From JASLEW01 sp963732005 (GTDB lineage Bacteria > Acidobacteriota > Thermoanaerobaculia > Multivoradales > UBA5704): 64,000 nt of DNA. The stretch covers positions 2,108,001 to 2,172,000 of the forward strand of contig CAVSXT010000004.1 of NCBI GenBank assembly GCA_963732005.1, given 5' to 3'. A program made the position numbers and the translations under genes. The notes below the pieces were generated by a model that made no database searches, had not been told where the DNA came from, and saw only the letters and a list, made by a program, of their open reading frames with translations. This document shows positions 50,632 to 60,525 of this stretch, one piece after another; position 1 is the stretch's first letter; each line of letters starts with the position of its first letter.

Positions 50632-52602
50632 TCAGCTCGCGGCCGGCGGCTTGCCCGGCGCGGGCGGTGCCGCGGTTGCCGGCGACAGGTCGCGCACCAT
50701 GTCGTAGCGCAGGCCCGACCACCCGGGACCCCGGCCCGGCGCCGTTCGCCGCCCGAGCCAGAGCAGGGTGGAGCCGTCGGGCGCGCGGGCACGGCGGAAG
50801 CGGCGATCGGCCAGGACTCCGGCGCTGGGCACGATCCGATCGGCGAGGAAGAAGGGGTGCCAGGGTTCGAGGATGGCGGCGCGGGCCTGCAGGTTCGCGA
50901 AGCCCGTCGCGGTGGGGATCTCGACGGTGCCCCGCCGCAGGAAGAGCTCTCCCCGGGGCGACTGCACCGGCACCAGGGGAATCCAGTTGTCGGGCACGGG
51001 GATCGCGAGCGTGTAGGCGACCTGGGGACCGCCCGGCGTCGCCGCCGGCGCGGCTGGCGGCGGATCGGCGCGGAGGCGCCGCAGGTACATCTCGTAGGCA
51101 TCGACGGGCGCGTCGAGGTCGCCCTGCAGCCGCTGCTCGATCGCCCAGGCCATGGCGGCCATGTCGTCGCGCAGGAAGAGGACCTCCTCGAGCGCGTCGG
51201 CGTCGTCGGCCAGCCCGAGAGCCGGCGCCATGACGATGAAATCCGAACGGCTGCCAGGTCCCGCGAGCTTGTACATGGACCACTGCGGCGCGCCCGCCGT
51301 CACCTGCGTCGTCTCCGCCGGGCGGATCAGCGTCCGCACGCCAAAGGTGTCGGTCACCACCAGCGTGGCGACCCGCGTCAGCGTGCCAAGGGGAGTGGGA
51401 ACGGGCACCGAGAACCAATCGTTGCCGTAGGCCAGCGCGAACTCCATGACCAGGAGCTTGGCGAGATCGACGTGCTCGGCGTCGAGCTGGCCGAAGTCGG
51501 TGACACTGTCTTCGAAGTTCCACCAGCGCGGATCCGGCATGCCCCGGAAGACCACGTGATTCGGCAGGAAGTTGAAGTCGGCGGTGGTGACCGCCGCGGC
51601 GGCGCTCGCGGCGGCGGCCGGGTCCGGCGCGGCGGCCGGGGCCGGCGTGGTGGCAGCGGCCGGCGCGGCGGCCAGGGCCGGCGTGACGGCAGCGGCCGGC
51701 GTGACGGCCGGGCTGGCCGACGACGCCGGGCCGGCCGGGGTCGGCGGCGCGGCGGCGAGATCGAAGGCGTACCAGTCCAGATTGCCGCCGGGATAATCGA
51801 CGGCGTGCAGCACTGTGTCCCCAGCCGCCGCCCCGGTTGCCGGCGGCGCCCCGAGCGAGAACTCGTAGGCCAGCCGCTGCGGCTGCCAGCTCGCCTCTCC
51901 GGCCGGCTCGCTGTACACGGACCGGCGGAAGGCGAGGAAGTCGGCGAGAGCCTGCGCGACCCGCGGCTCGGCGGCCGCCGCGGGCAGCGGGATCGGCGGC
52001 GCCTGGCCGCCGGCGACGGCGGCCGCCGCGGCATAGAGAGCCTCGCCATCGGTGACGCGGCCGGCGGCGAGGGCGCGGAAGCGCACGCCGTCGCCGTCGG
52101 CGAGCGCCGGATCGGCGGCCGCGCTCGCCACCGGGAAGGCCTGGCGGAAGGCCGCGATCACCGCGCCGGCATCGGCAGCGGCGAGCCCCGCGGCGCGCAC
52201 CAGCCGCTCGAAGGCAAGACCGAGGCGGACCGCACCGCGCAGCCGCAGGGCCACCGCCTCGCGCTCGGCCTGCGCCTCGATCGGTAGCCGCGGGTCGATC
52301 GGCAGCGCGCCCGCGCCGCCGGAGCCGCCGGAACCGCCGGAACCGCTGCCGTCACCGGCGCCGGGACGATAGGTCGTGAGCGCGCGTTGCTCGACGCCGA
52401 GCGTCGCCTGCACCGGCGAGCCCGCGTCGTCGCCGAGGAACTCTCCCACCTGCCACTGCCGGGCGAGGAACCAGAGCGGGTCCCGCACCTGCGCCTGCAG
52501 GCTGCGCTCCATCGAGCCCTCGCGCGGCCGCGGTTCGAGCCGCGTCCAGGTGGTGATCGACGGCAGGCGCGCGATGATCTCAGCCGGCGGCGGGGTTGCC
52601 AC
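50632..52602 (-). CDS. Large uncharacterised protein D of the four-gene operon
   Basis: A 656-residue protein without signal peptide. It begins LPSITTWTRLEPRPREGSM and continues LQAQVRDPLWFLARQWQVGEF with DDAGSPVQATL, a strongly patterned N-terminus I associate with a conserved but uncharacterised protein group. A central Ala/Pro-rich stretch (residues about 295-340) links it to a C-terminal half with PNHVVFRGMPDPRWWNFED and YALAYGNDWFSVPVP-like aromatic motifs. No catalytic signature is visible. The GTG start at 52602 lies 23 nt inside gene C, so the two are coupled. Confidence 0.7.
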   Translation of the reverse strand: MATPPPAEIIARLPSITTWTRLEPRPREGSMERSLQAQVRDPLWFLARQWQVGEFLGDDAGSPVQATLGVEQRALTTYRPGAGDGSGSGGSGGSGGAGALPIDPRLPIEAQAEREAVALRLRGAVRLGLAFERLVRAAGLAAADAGAVIAAFRQAFPVASAAADPALADGDGVRFRALAAGRVTDGEALYAAAAAVAGGQAPPIPLPAAAAEPRVAQALADFLAFRRSVYSEPAGEASWQPQRLAYEFSLGAPPATGAAAGDTVLHAVDYPGGNLDWYAFDLAAAPPTPAGPASSASPAVTPAAAVTPALAAAPAAATTPAPAAAPDPAAAASAAAAVTTADFNFLPNHVVFRGMPDPRWWNFEDSVTDFGQLDAEHVDLAKLLVMEFALAYGNDWFSVPVPTPLGTLTRVATLVVTDTFGVRTLIRPAETTQVTAGAPQWSMYKLAGPGSRSDFIVMAPALGLADDADALEEVLFLRDDMAAMAWAIEQRLQGDLDAPVDAYEMYLRRLRADPPPAAPAATPGGPQVAYTLAIPVPDNWIPLVPVQSPRGELFLRRGTVEIPTATGFANLQARAAILEPWHPFFLADRIVPSAGVLADRRFRRARAPDGSTLLWLGRRTAPGRGPGWSGLRYDMVRDLSPATAAPPAPGKPPAAS

Positions 52603-55600
52603 GAATGGGCTCCTTGTCCAAGTTGGGTTTCACGTCCGTGGTGCCCGGGGCCGCGGCGGCCGCGCCACCCGGCGCCACGCCCGTCGCGCCCGGGGTGACG
52701 ACCCCGCCACCCTGGGCCGCACCCGCGCCGCCCGGGGCCGCGGCGGCTTCCGTGAAGCTCACCGACGGCGTGGCGCCCGCGACGTTGAGGGGGAAGTAGA
52801 GCGCCGGCAGGATCTGCCCGACGTCCTGCACGCTGTCGAGATCGACCGCGCGGATTTTCGCCAGCTCGATGGCCTCCTCGAGGATGCCGGTGACCAGGTC
52901 GTCGTCCCAGGCCGGCCTGGCATCCGGGCAGACCCCGAGCAGCAGCGCCTGCGGCGCCCTCGCCTTCGGCTCCGCGTAGTGGAAGGCGATGGCGGCGTTC
53001 TCCCGGGCCGAGGGGATGCGTTCGGGCCATTCGTCGACCAGGAGACCGGCGAAGGGGCTGCCCGCCAGCGGATCTCCCGCCGCGATGCAGGCGAGGGCGA
53101 CCCGCCCCTTGGCCGGCGGCTGAGCGAGATCGATCGGCAGCGCCAGCCAGCGGTCGGCGGCGGTGGCCGGCAGCTGGCCGAGCAGCAGCGCGGCAGGATC
53201 GGCGCCGGCAGCGCCGAGCAGCCGCGCCAGCGTCAGCGCGTCGTCGAGCCGCGCGATGCCCGACCGCACGTGGCTCAGCTGCGCGAGCCAGCGCGCCGGT
53301 GCCGCGGGGTCGCTCGCCACCAGGCCGGCGGACTGGGCGAAGGCGCTCCGCAGGCCGGCGAGATCCGGCGGCGTGAAGCGCGGCAGCAGCACGAACTCAG
53401 CTCCGAAGATGGTCCGCGCGAGCGCCGTCAGGTCGTCCACCGCGGCGCTCGCGACGTCGACCGCGGCGGCCCGGCCCAGCCGGTCCTGCAACGCCGTGCC
53501 CACCGCCGCCGCCTGGGCGGCGGCGAGCCCCGGATCGGCTCCGGCGCCGGCAGCCGGCACCGCCCCCGCCACCCCATAGCGGCTGCACCGCAGCAGCGCG
53601 TCGCGCACCGCGCCGGCCGTGCCGGGCAACCCGGCGGCGGCGCTCGCCAGGGCTTGCAGATCGGTCCGCAGCCCCGCCACCGCGCCGCCGGCGCGCGCGC
53701 GCAGCTCGGCCAGGTCAATGGCGCCCCCGGCGCCCGCGGCGTCGGTCTCGGGAAGCGCCAGGTCCTGGGGCGCAAGAGGGCGGGCGGCGCTGATCAGGCC
53801 GCGCAGCGCCTTGGCCAGGAAGAGGGCGTCCGGGAAGGAGACGTTGCCGGGGCCGGTCGCGCCGGCGGCGAAATCGATCCGCACCGCGGTCGCGCCGGCG
53901 GGCAGCGCCGCGGCGGCCACGATCCGCGCCTCGAGCTCGCCCTGGCGCGGCGCGTCCCCGCCATCGGCCATGGCGAGCACGTCGAGCGGACGCACGTCGA
54001 GGTCGCGCAGGGTCACGCCTGCCTGGTGATCGCCCGCGGCATCGTGGTAGCGGACCGCGCAGGCCACGGCGGCCGGGTCCGGGAGCAGGCCGCTCAGCCA
54101 CGCGTCCAGCCAGGGCTCGGCGACCGCCCGCGGGCTCTGGGCCACGCCGCTCCAGGCGGCGCTCGCCGCCGGGTCGCCCGCGAGCAGCAGCGCCACACGG
54201 TGCGTCAGGTCGATCCCGCCTCGCGGCGTCGCGACCACGTCGGGATCCGGCGGCCGCGCGCCCTGCGAGATGGCGTCGAGGAGGGTGCCGGCGCGGCCGA
54301 AATTGCCGCGCACGATCTGGAAGACCGCCTCGGCCAGCGCGACGTCGCCGAGCGCGGCGGCGTGATCGTCGGCCGCCTGCAGGACGGCGACGACCGCGTC
54401 CTGGTCGGCGCCGGGGCCTGGCAGGCCGCCTCCCCAGACCTGGCCGGCGGCGAGCTGGCCGGCGTCCCAGGCGGTGCGCAACGCCAGGCCGTCGACGACA
54501 TTTGAGGCGGCGACGGCTGCGCTCGGATCGCCGCCGGGAGTGAGCTTGTTGGCGACGACCGGAAAGCGATCGCGGAACGGCTGCACGTACTTGTCGAGCT
54601 GCGCGTCGTGGAGCCCCGACTCGAACAGGTAGCCGAGCAGGGCGTTAAGCGTCTGGCCCTGCCGCACGCCCGCCAGCAGCCGGAGCGCCTCGCGCACCCG
54701 GGCGGAGGAGAGGTCGATCGCGAGCAACGCCTCCTCGGCCGTCCCCTGGCGCGCCAGGTAGCCGCTGCGGAGGACTGCCGCCGTTGCCGCCTGGGTGAGC
54801 GACGGGGCCAGCACGTACCCGCCATTGTCCGCCGCGGGCGCGATCGGGTCGGGGTCGGGCTGCTGGGCGGGCGGCCGGTTCACGGCCCGGGAACGGCGTT
54901 CGTCGAGCTGGCGCACGGCCGTCAGCTCGATACCGGAGATGGCGGCCGGAGGGCTCGCCGGCCGCACCTCCTCCACCCAACCGAAGGCACCGAGGTGCAC
55001 GCCCCGGGCGCGGCTCGCGCGCTGCCGTTGCAGGATGGCGGTCGCGACCGCCGTCGACCACACGTCGAGCCGATGGCTGCACGCGTCGAGCGACTCGGTC
55101 AGCAACCGATCGAGCTCGGCCGTCGGCAGCGTCGCCAGGCGATCGAGGCTGGCGCGCAGCTCGGCGAGCCGGGCGAAGGGGGAGGAGGCCGGCGGATCCA
55201 GGCCCTGGAGATAGGTCGCCCAATCGACGGCGGGATCCGGGATCGCGGGCCGGGCGAGCACCTCCCAGACGCCCAACGCGCCGGTGGCCGGCGCCGTCGC
55301 CGCGCCGGCGGTTGCGGCCGTCGCCGCACCGGCGGTTGCCGCCGTCGCCGCGCCGGTGGTTGCGGCCGTCGCCGCACCGGCGGTTGCCGCCGTCACCGCG
55401 CCGGTGGTTGCCGCCGTCACCGCGCCGGTGGTTGCGGCCGTCGCCGCACCGGCGGTTGCCGCCGTCGCCGCGCCGGTGGTTGCCGCCGTCGCCGCAATGG
55501 CGGTCGCCGGCGCCGCCGCACCGGCGGTAGCCACCCTCGCCGTGCCGACCGCCTCCGGCGGGATCACGTCGACGATCTCCTGCTCGCGCACCTGCGATGC

Positions 55601-57442
55601 GGCGAGCCGCCCGGCGCCGATTTCCGCGACGATGGCCAGGCCGGCGTAATCGAGGATCACCGACTGGCGCAGGAGCTTGTAGAGCAGCGCGCTCGGCCGC
55701 GGGCCGGGATAGGCGTCCGCCCGCAGGTCGGCAAACGACGCCCGGCGCAGCCACTGGATGTAGTTGCCGCTGCTCCCGCCGCCGAGATCGGCGTCGGCGG
55801 CGAGCGGCGCCGTCTCGGACAGGGGGCCGTCCTGCACGGTCGCGAACGGCACCGGGAAGCTCCCCTCCCCGAGGCCCAGGTGGATGACCCGCGGATCCAG
55901 CGTGCGGTAGCCGAGCGCATCGAGCGTCTGCCGCCCGCGGGCGAGGTGGGCGGTCCACCAGGTGTTCAACACCGGCATCTCGACGCCCTGGAAGACGACG
56001 TAGTTCCAGAGGAAATCGTCGCCCATCGCCTGCCGCCCGCGGAAGGTCATGGAGCTCGCGTCCATGCCGAGCACCTCGACCAGCTCGCGATCGGGATCGC
56101 CGGCCGCCGTGAGCCGCGGCGCGCCGGCGGCGCCGGCCAGCCAGCTCGGCCACAGGCGCAGCACGAGCTCGGCCAGCCGCGGCTCGATCGCACCCGCGGC
56201 CGGCGCCGCCTGGTAGCGGCGTAGCGAGGTGACCGGCAGGATGCCGTACGGCGTCCTGCCGGCGCGGCAGGCCGGCAGCGGTCCACGGGGGACCGCGTGC
56301 GCCAGCACGTACTGGCGCGCCGCCTCGACCTGGTCCGGGGTGAAGGCATCCGCCATCAGCTGGGAGAAGAAATACCCCAGCGTCGCCGGCCACAGCGCGG
56401 TCAGCATGTCGCGGCCCTGGCGCACGCCGAAGCCGCCCGCCTCGCGCACGTGGCCGAACAGCGCGGCATCGACGCCGAGGGCGGCGGCCAGGGCGTTGCC
56501 GTCGGCGTCCGGATCGGCATTGAGCGGCGCCTGCCGTTCCACCGCGAAGCTCACCTCGAAGTCCGGGTCCCGCCGCGACCAGGCCGCATCGGCGTTGGGC
56601 GTGTTGTTGGTGGGAGCGCCCTGCGGCACCAGGGCGAGACCGTCGGTGTAGTGGTGGTCGTCGAGCAGCGCGGCGAGGACGTCCTCGCCGCTCGCCGCCG
56701 CCGCCGGCAGGCCGTAGACGAAGACGCGGTCGAAGCCGGCGGCGCGCTGCGCCGCGGTGAGCGGGACCTTGCAAGCCATTCCCGCCGCGACCGCGGCTTC
56801 GAAATCGACCAGCCAGAGCATGCCGGCATCGACCGGCGCACCCGGCGGGAAGGCGGCTGCCGGCGGGCTCAGGCTGATCGCCAGGTTCGGCTGGATCGGC
56901 CCGCCGCGGAACCGCGTCGTCGCCGTCCCGGCGACCGCGACGACCGTCCACGCCTCCGGCAGGGCCGCGGCGCGCGCCGGCCGGGTCCAGGCGGCGGCGC
57001 GGCGCGGCGGCGGCGGGTAGGCCGGCGGCGGGGTGGGAGCCGCGCCGTCCGGCGTCGCCGCCACGGGCCGCGCCGCCAGGTTGGTCGGCGTCAGCTGCAG
57101 CGCCAGCCAGGCCGCACGCTCGGCGCCATACCGTCCCGCGAGGCCGCGCCACGGCGCCTTGACGCGATCGCTGTCGGCAGGCAAGGTACCGGCGCGCCAG
57201 ACCGCGTCCCAGTAGGCCTGCCCATCGGCGACTTCCCGATCGGTCAGTCCGGGCTCGTGGGCGTCGATGGCGATCGCGTCGGGATAGATCCGCACCCAGA
57301 GCTCGGATGGGCCGGCGGCCGTGTCCATGAAACGCGTCTCGACGTGGACCGGCAGCAACAGCATGGGCGTCGCGGCATCCGGGCCTTGCAGGCTGGCGCC
57401 GGCGGTGCCGGGGGCCGCGGGTGGGCCGAGGGGCGCGGTCAT
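52580..57442 (-). CDS. Giant uncharacterised protein C of the four-gene operon
   Basis: A 1620-residue protein, cytoplasmic by its lack of signal peptide. The N-terminus reads PMLLLPVHVETRFMDT, SELWVRIYPDAIAIDAHEP, LTDREVADGQAYWDAVW: a beta-rich module shared with a widespread but unnamed group. The middle (residues about 300-700) has GILPVTSLRRYQ and WNYVVFQGVEMPVLNTWW; an eight-copy octapeptide repeat (ATTGAATA-like) lies near residues 650-715. The last 800 residues are mostly Ala-rich helices. The ATG overlaps the gene B stop (ATGA at 57439-57442), which sets the start and implies co-translation. Confidence 0.7.
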   Translation of the reverse strand: MTAPLGPPAAPGTAGASLQGPDAATPMLLLPVHVETRFMDTAAGPSELWVRIYPDAIAIDAHEPGLTDREVADGQAYWDAVWRAGTLPADSDRVKAPWRGLAGRYGAERAAWLALQLTPTNLAARPVAATPDGAAPTPPPAYPPPPRRAAAWTRPARAAALPEAWTVVAVAGTATTRFRGGPIQPNLAISLSPPAAAFPPGAPVDAGMLWLVDFEAAVAAGMACKVPLTAAQRAAGFDRVFVYGLPAAAASGEDVLAALLDDHHYTDGLALVPQGAPTNNTPNADAAWSRRDPDFEVSFAVERQAPLNADPDADGNALAAALGVDAALFGHVREAGGFGVRQGRDMLTALWPATLGYFFSQLMADAFTPDQVEAARQYVLAHAVPRGPLPACRAGRTPYGILPVTSLRRYQAAPAAGAIEPRLAELVLRLWPSWLAGAAGAPRLTAAGDPDRELVEVLGMDASSMTFRGRQAMGDDFLWNYVVFQGVEMPVLNTWWTAHLARGRQTLDALGYRTLDPRVIHLGLGEGSFPVPFATVQDGPLSETAPLAADADLGGGSSGNYIQWLRRASFADLRADAYPGPRPSALLYKLLRQSVILDYAGLAIVAEIGAGRLAASQVREQEIVDVIPPEAVGTARVATAGAAAPATAIAATAATTGAATAATAGAATAATTGAVTAATTGAVTAATAGAATAATTGAATAATAGAATAATAGAATAPATGALGVWEVLARPAIPDPAVDWATYLQGLDPPASSPFARLAELRASLDRLATLPTAELDRLLTESLDACSHRLDVWSTAVATAILQRQRASRARGVHLGAFGWVEEVRPASPPAAISGIELTAVRQLDERRSRAVNRPPAQQPDPDPIAPAADNGGYVLAPSLTQAATAAVLRSGYLARQGTAEEALLAIDLSSARVREALRLLAGVRQGQTLNALLGYLFESGLHDAQLDKYVQPFRDRFPVVANKLTPGGDPSAAVAASNVVDGLALRTAWDAGQLAAGQVWGGGLPGPGADQDAVVAVLQAADDHAAALGDVALAEAVFQIVRGNFGRAGTLLDAISQGARPPDPDVVATPRGGIDLTHRVALLLAGDPAASAAWSGVAQSPRAVAEPWLDAWLSGLLPDPAAVACAVRYHDAAGDHQAGVTLRDLDVRPLDVLAMADGGDAPRQGELEARIVAAAALPAGATAVRIDFAAGATGPGNVSFPDALFLAKALRGLISAARPLAPQDLALPETDAAGAGGAIDLAELRARAGGAVAGLRTDLQALASAAAGLPGTAGAVRDALLRCSRYGVAGAVPAAGAGADPGLAAAQAAAVGTALQDRLGRAAAVDVASAAVDDLTALARTIFGAEFVLLPRFTPPDLAGLRSAFAQSAGLVASDPAAPARWLAQLSHVRSGIARLDDALTLARLLGAAGADPAALLLGQLPATAADRWLALPIDLAQPPAKGRVALACIAAGDPLAGSPFAGLLVDEWPERIPSARENAAIAFHYAEPKARAPQALLLGVCPDARPAWDDDLVTGILEEAIELAKIRAVDLDSVQDVGQILPALYFPLNVAGATPSVSFTEAAAAPGGAGAAQGGGVVTPGATGVAPGGAAAAAPGTTDVKPNLDKEPIRGNPAAG
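55304..55495. repeat. Eight 24-bp tandem repeats inside gene C
   Basis: Units of the form (g/a)ccggYggttgcSgccgtc(g/a)ccgc alternate in a regular pattern and encode A/T/G/V octets such as ATAGAATA and ATTGAVTA. Near identity of the copies indicates recent expansion. Confidence 0.85.
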
Positions 57443-60400
57443 GCGGGTGGCGGCAGCATCAGGCCGGCGTGGATCAGGATGCGGAACGGCAGCCGCAGCA
57501 GGATGGCGGCGGTCTGCGCGCTGTCGACGCCCCAGCGGTTGGCGGAATCCTCGGGGTTGTCCGCGCCGGCGGCGATCGCCACCCGCGCCGGGGCGAGACC
57601 GGGCGCCAGGAAGTCCGGCAGCGCGGTGCCGGCCAGCACCTGGGAGAAGACCTGCGAGGCGAGGCGCCAGGGGCTGTTGGCGATCGTCGATGCCCGCGCC
57701 GTCAGGCCCGTCAGGCCGACACCCGGTAGCTGGAACGCGCCGCCGCCGCCGAAGTTGGTCCAGGCGAGGTCGGCCCACCGCGCGATCGGCGAGGTGTTCT
57801 CGACCGGCTCAAGCCCGAAGCGCGGCTCCGCCGGTTGCTCCTGGAAGATGAAGAAAAAACCCTCGGGGGACGCCGGCGTGCCGCCGCGCGCATCGTCGAG
57901 GCTCAGGTTGAAGCCCAGGAAGGTCATGTCTCCTGGCAGCGTGCCGCGGAAGGCGGGATAGCGCTCGTCGGTGTCGTCGAGCACCCGGTTGGCGCCGTCG
58001 CGTTTCGCCTTGCCGGCGTAGACGACGGCGTTCGGATAGCGCTTGAACAGCTCGCCGCGCACCAGCAGCACGACGTCGCCGGCGGCGCCGGGGCGGTTGG
58101 GATGGCCGCCGAGGGCCAGCGGCTTCGCCCAGGTATGGATGGGCGGGATGTCCGCGAGCCGGTCGCGCAGCTGTCCGGGATCGGTCGGATCGCCGGGCTG
58201 CGGCACGTAGCCGCTCACGTCCCAGAACTGGCGAAAGTAGCTGCCGCGCTGGTCCGTGGGGTAGCCGCTCCACAGCAGCTGGCGGGCCATCTCGTGGTTG
58301 AGGCCGACCAGGTAACCCTCGATGAAGCGCTGGTCGGCGAGCACCAGCCCCACCGAGTCGGGCGGCACGAGCTCGGCTCCGGGCAGGAGGCCGGCGCTGG
58401 AGAGGTCGCGCAGCGGCGCATACATCGGCTGCGGGAACGTCGGCGCCGCCATGATGGGCTCGAGCGGATCGGCCGCGGCCCACGAGAAGCCGGGCGCGAA
58501 GGTGAGCAGCGATCGCACCCGGCGCGGCACCGTCGCCGCCGGATCGAGCCGCGTCATCAGGGTCGTCTTGAGCGCCGCGAGGTCGAGCACGGGCGCCGGC
58601 GGCGGATCGGCGGCGGCCGCCGTGAAGACGGCGAACAGGTTGGCCGTGGCGGTGCGGAAGGCGGCGGCCTGCGCCGAGTCCTCCCGCTTGCTCGCGGCCG
58701 GCGCGGGGACCGCGGCGACCGCGCCCGCGGCCGGTGCCACCCCGGTGGCGGCCACGGCGGCCGGTGCCACCCCGGTGGCGGCCACAGCGGAGGGTGCCAC
58801 CCCGGTGGCGGCCACGGCGGCCGGTGCCACCCCGGCGGCGGCCACGGCGAAGCCCGGATTCGGCGGCACGGCGGCGGCGGCGGGCGCCGAGAGCGACGTG
58901 AAGGACGCCGGGAACGGCGTCGCCCCGGACGCCGGCGCCGAGCTCCGGGCCAGGCTCTCGAGCGCGACCAGCCCCTGCGGCGGCCGCGGCGGCGGCACCA
59001 GCGCCACGTCGCCCGAGGCCACCCGCGCCAGCAGGGCGGGCCGCGCCGCCGGCGCCGGGCCGAGCCGCCGGCGCGGCCGGGTGACGCGGCGGAAGGTGCC
59101 CGACAGCATGCGCTCCGGCACCCGGGAGGCGCGCACCATGGCGAGGACCGTGCCGGGGCTCGCGAGGACCTTCGCATGCAGCGGCGCGGTCAGGGCCACG
59201 ATCGTCTCCGGCGCCGCCGGGAGCAATCGCCGGCGCTGGAGCTGTTGCAGCGCCGCGCGCGCCAGCTGCGCCCGGCGGAGGAGCTCGTTGGCCTGGCGCA
59301 CGCCGTCCACCTGCTGCCAGGCGGCGGCCAGCAGCGCCGTGCGCTCCTCCTGAACGACCTGCGTGCCCATGCCGGCGGCGGCGCGGTCGCGCGGGTCGAG
59401 GTTCAGGTCGTTGACCCACCCGGGGGCCGTGCGGTCCACGCTCTGCACCGCGGCGTGCCAGCGTCCATAGATCGGCGGCACGACCACCGGGTCGCCGGCA
59501 TTCGGGTGCTCGGGATCGTCCTGCGTCGCGGCCGGGCGGTTGACGAACGCCTGCAGGTCCGCCTGGAACGCCGCCTTCGCGGGATCGCTCCAGGGCGTCG
59601 GCTGCGTGCCGACGCCGTGCAGCGCCCCGGCGAGGCCCAGCGGCGGCCCGGCGGAGGCGACGTGCGGCGCGGGCACCGAGACATCGAGCGGGCGCTGGCC
59701 GACGCCGTCCGGCAGCACGGTCGGCGCCAGACGCCGCACCAGCGACTCGAAATCCCCGGCGTCGCTGGTGTGGAACTCGAACCGGTAGTAGAACGGCAGC
59801 CGCAACGGCGCGGCGGTGGCGGCGGTCCAGGCCGGATCGGCGGTGGCGAGCGCGGAGACGTCCTGGCCGAGGCCGGCCCGGCGGCCGATCTCGAATGCCG
59901 GCACCAGGAACGCGGTGTAGGAGGTCTCCGGATCGAGGCGGCGCGGACAGAGCAGCCGCGCGATGGCGCTGCCCGGCGCGCTCGCCATCGCCGCGGCGAG
60001 CGGCAGGTCGCCGCTGACCTGCGCATGCGCCCAGTTCCACGAATCGGCCAGGTCAGGCAGGGCGGCGATCCTGAGCACGTCGATCGCCGGCAGCGGCAGC
60101 GGCGCGACCGACGGCAGCGCGAACTCGTCGGGTTCGAGGGCGACCAGCGCCAGCCACGGACGCAGGCGTGCCAGCCCCGGCCCCGCCGGCGCGGCCGGAG
60201 TGAACGCCCAGGGCAGGTCGGGAGCGTCGAGCTCGATGCCGCACAGGTAGTTCGGCTCGAAGCTCACGGTGTGGTCGCGCGGCTCGGTGCGGATCACCTG
60301 CCGCGGATCGAGGCCGATGACGTCGCCCGGACCGAACAGCTGGACCGGCGTCGCCGGCGGCTGCACGGTGCGGCTGACGCCGTCCTGCTCGACGCTCAGC

Positions 60401-60525
60401 GTGATCTGCACGCCGAGGGCGGCGCGGCTGGGCAAGGTGCCCGTATCGGGGTTGGCGACGCTCGCGGCGATGCCGCGGCGGGCCCAGGCCAGAAAGTGGT
60501 ACCGCCCGAGCGGCGCGTCGCTCAC
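57439..60525 (-). CDS. Large uncharacterised protein B of the four-gene operon
   Basis: A 1028-residue protein without signal peptide. N-terminal motifs YHFLAWARRGIAASV, VQLFGPGDVIGLDPRQVIRTEPR and FEPNYLCGIELDAPDLPWAFTP are followed by PDLADSWNWAHAQVSG. The C-terminal 300 residues hold PTFPQPMYAPLRDLSSAGLLPG, VLLVRGELFKRYPNAVVYAGKA and DMTFLGFNLS, the best conserved part by appearance. A 30-bp repeat encodes four GVAPAAVAAT-like decapeptides between the halves. No enzyme motif. GTG 60525 overlaps the gene A stop (GTGA). Confidence 0.7.
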   Translation of the reverse strand: MSDAPLGRYHFLAWARRGIAASVANPDTGTLPSRAALGVQITLSVEQDGVSRTVQPPATPVQLFGPGDVIGLDPRQVIRTEPRDHTVSFEPNYLCGIELDAPDLPWAFTPAAPAGPGLARLRPWLALVALEPDEFALPSVAPLPLPAIDVLRIAALPDLADSWNWAHAQVSGDLPLAAAMASAPGSAIARLLCPRRLDPETSYTAFLVPAFEIGRRAGLGQDVSALATADPAWTAATAAPLRLPFYYRFEFHTSDAGDFESLVRRLAPTVLPDGVGQRPLDVSVPAPHVASAGPPLGLAGALHGVGTQPTPWSDPAKAAFQADLQAFVNRPAATQDDPEHPNAGDPVVVPPIYGRWHAAVQSVDRTAPGWVNDLNLDPRDRAAAGMGTQVVQEERTALLAAAWQQVDGVRQANELLRRAQLARAALQQLQRRRLLPAAPETIVALTAPLHAKVLASPGTVLAMVRASRVPERMLSGTFRRVTRPRRRLGPAPAARPALLARVASGDVALVPPPRPPQGLVALESLARSSAPASGATPFPASFTSLSAPAAAAVPPNPGFAVAAAGVAPAAVAATGVAPSAVAATGVAPAAVAATGVAPAAGAVAAVPAPAASKREDSAQAAAFRTATANLFAVFTAAAADPPPAPVLDLAALKTTLMTRLDPAATVPRRVRSLLTFAPGFSWAAADPLEPIMAAPTFPQPMYAPLRDLSSAGLLPGAELVPPDSVGLVLADQRFIEGYLVGLNHEMARQLLWSGYPTDQRGSYFRQFWDVSGYVPQPGDPTDPGQLRDRLADIPPIHTWAKPLALGGHPNRPGAAGDVVLLVRGELFKRYPNAVVYAGKAKRDGANRVLDDTDERYPAFRGTLPGDMTFLGFNLSLDDARGGTPASPEGFFFIFQEQPAEPRFGLEPVENTSPIARWADLAWTNFGGGGAFQLPGVGLTGLTARASTIANSPWRLASQVFSQVLAGTALPDFLAPGLAPARVAIAAGADNPEDSANRWGVDSAQTAAILLRLPFRILIHAGLMLPPPA
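58731..58850. repeat. Four 30-bp tandem repeats inside gene B
   Basis: Unit ccggtgccaccccggtggcg plus gccacggcgg, almost identical in four copies, encoding a GVAPAAVAAT decapeptide spacer. Confidence 0.85.

Noticed and set aside
55304..55495. Regular 24-bp repeats considered as a CRISPR array
   Set aside because: Units are contiguous without spacers, codon-phased and inside a coding frame.
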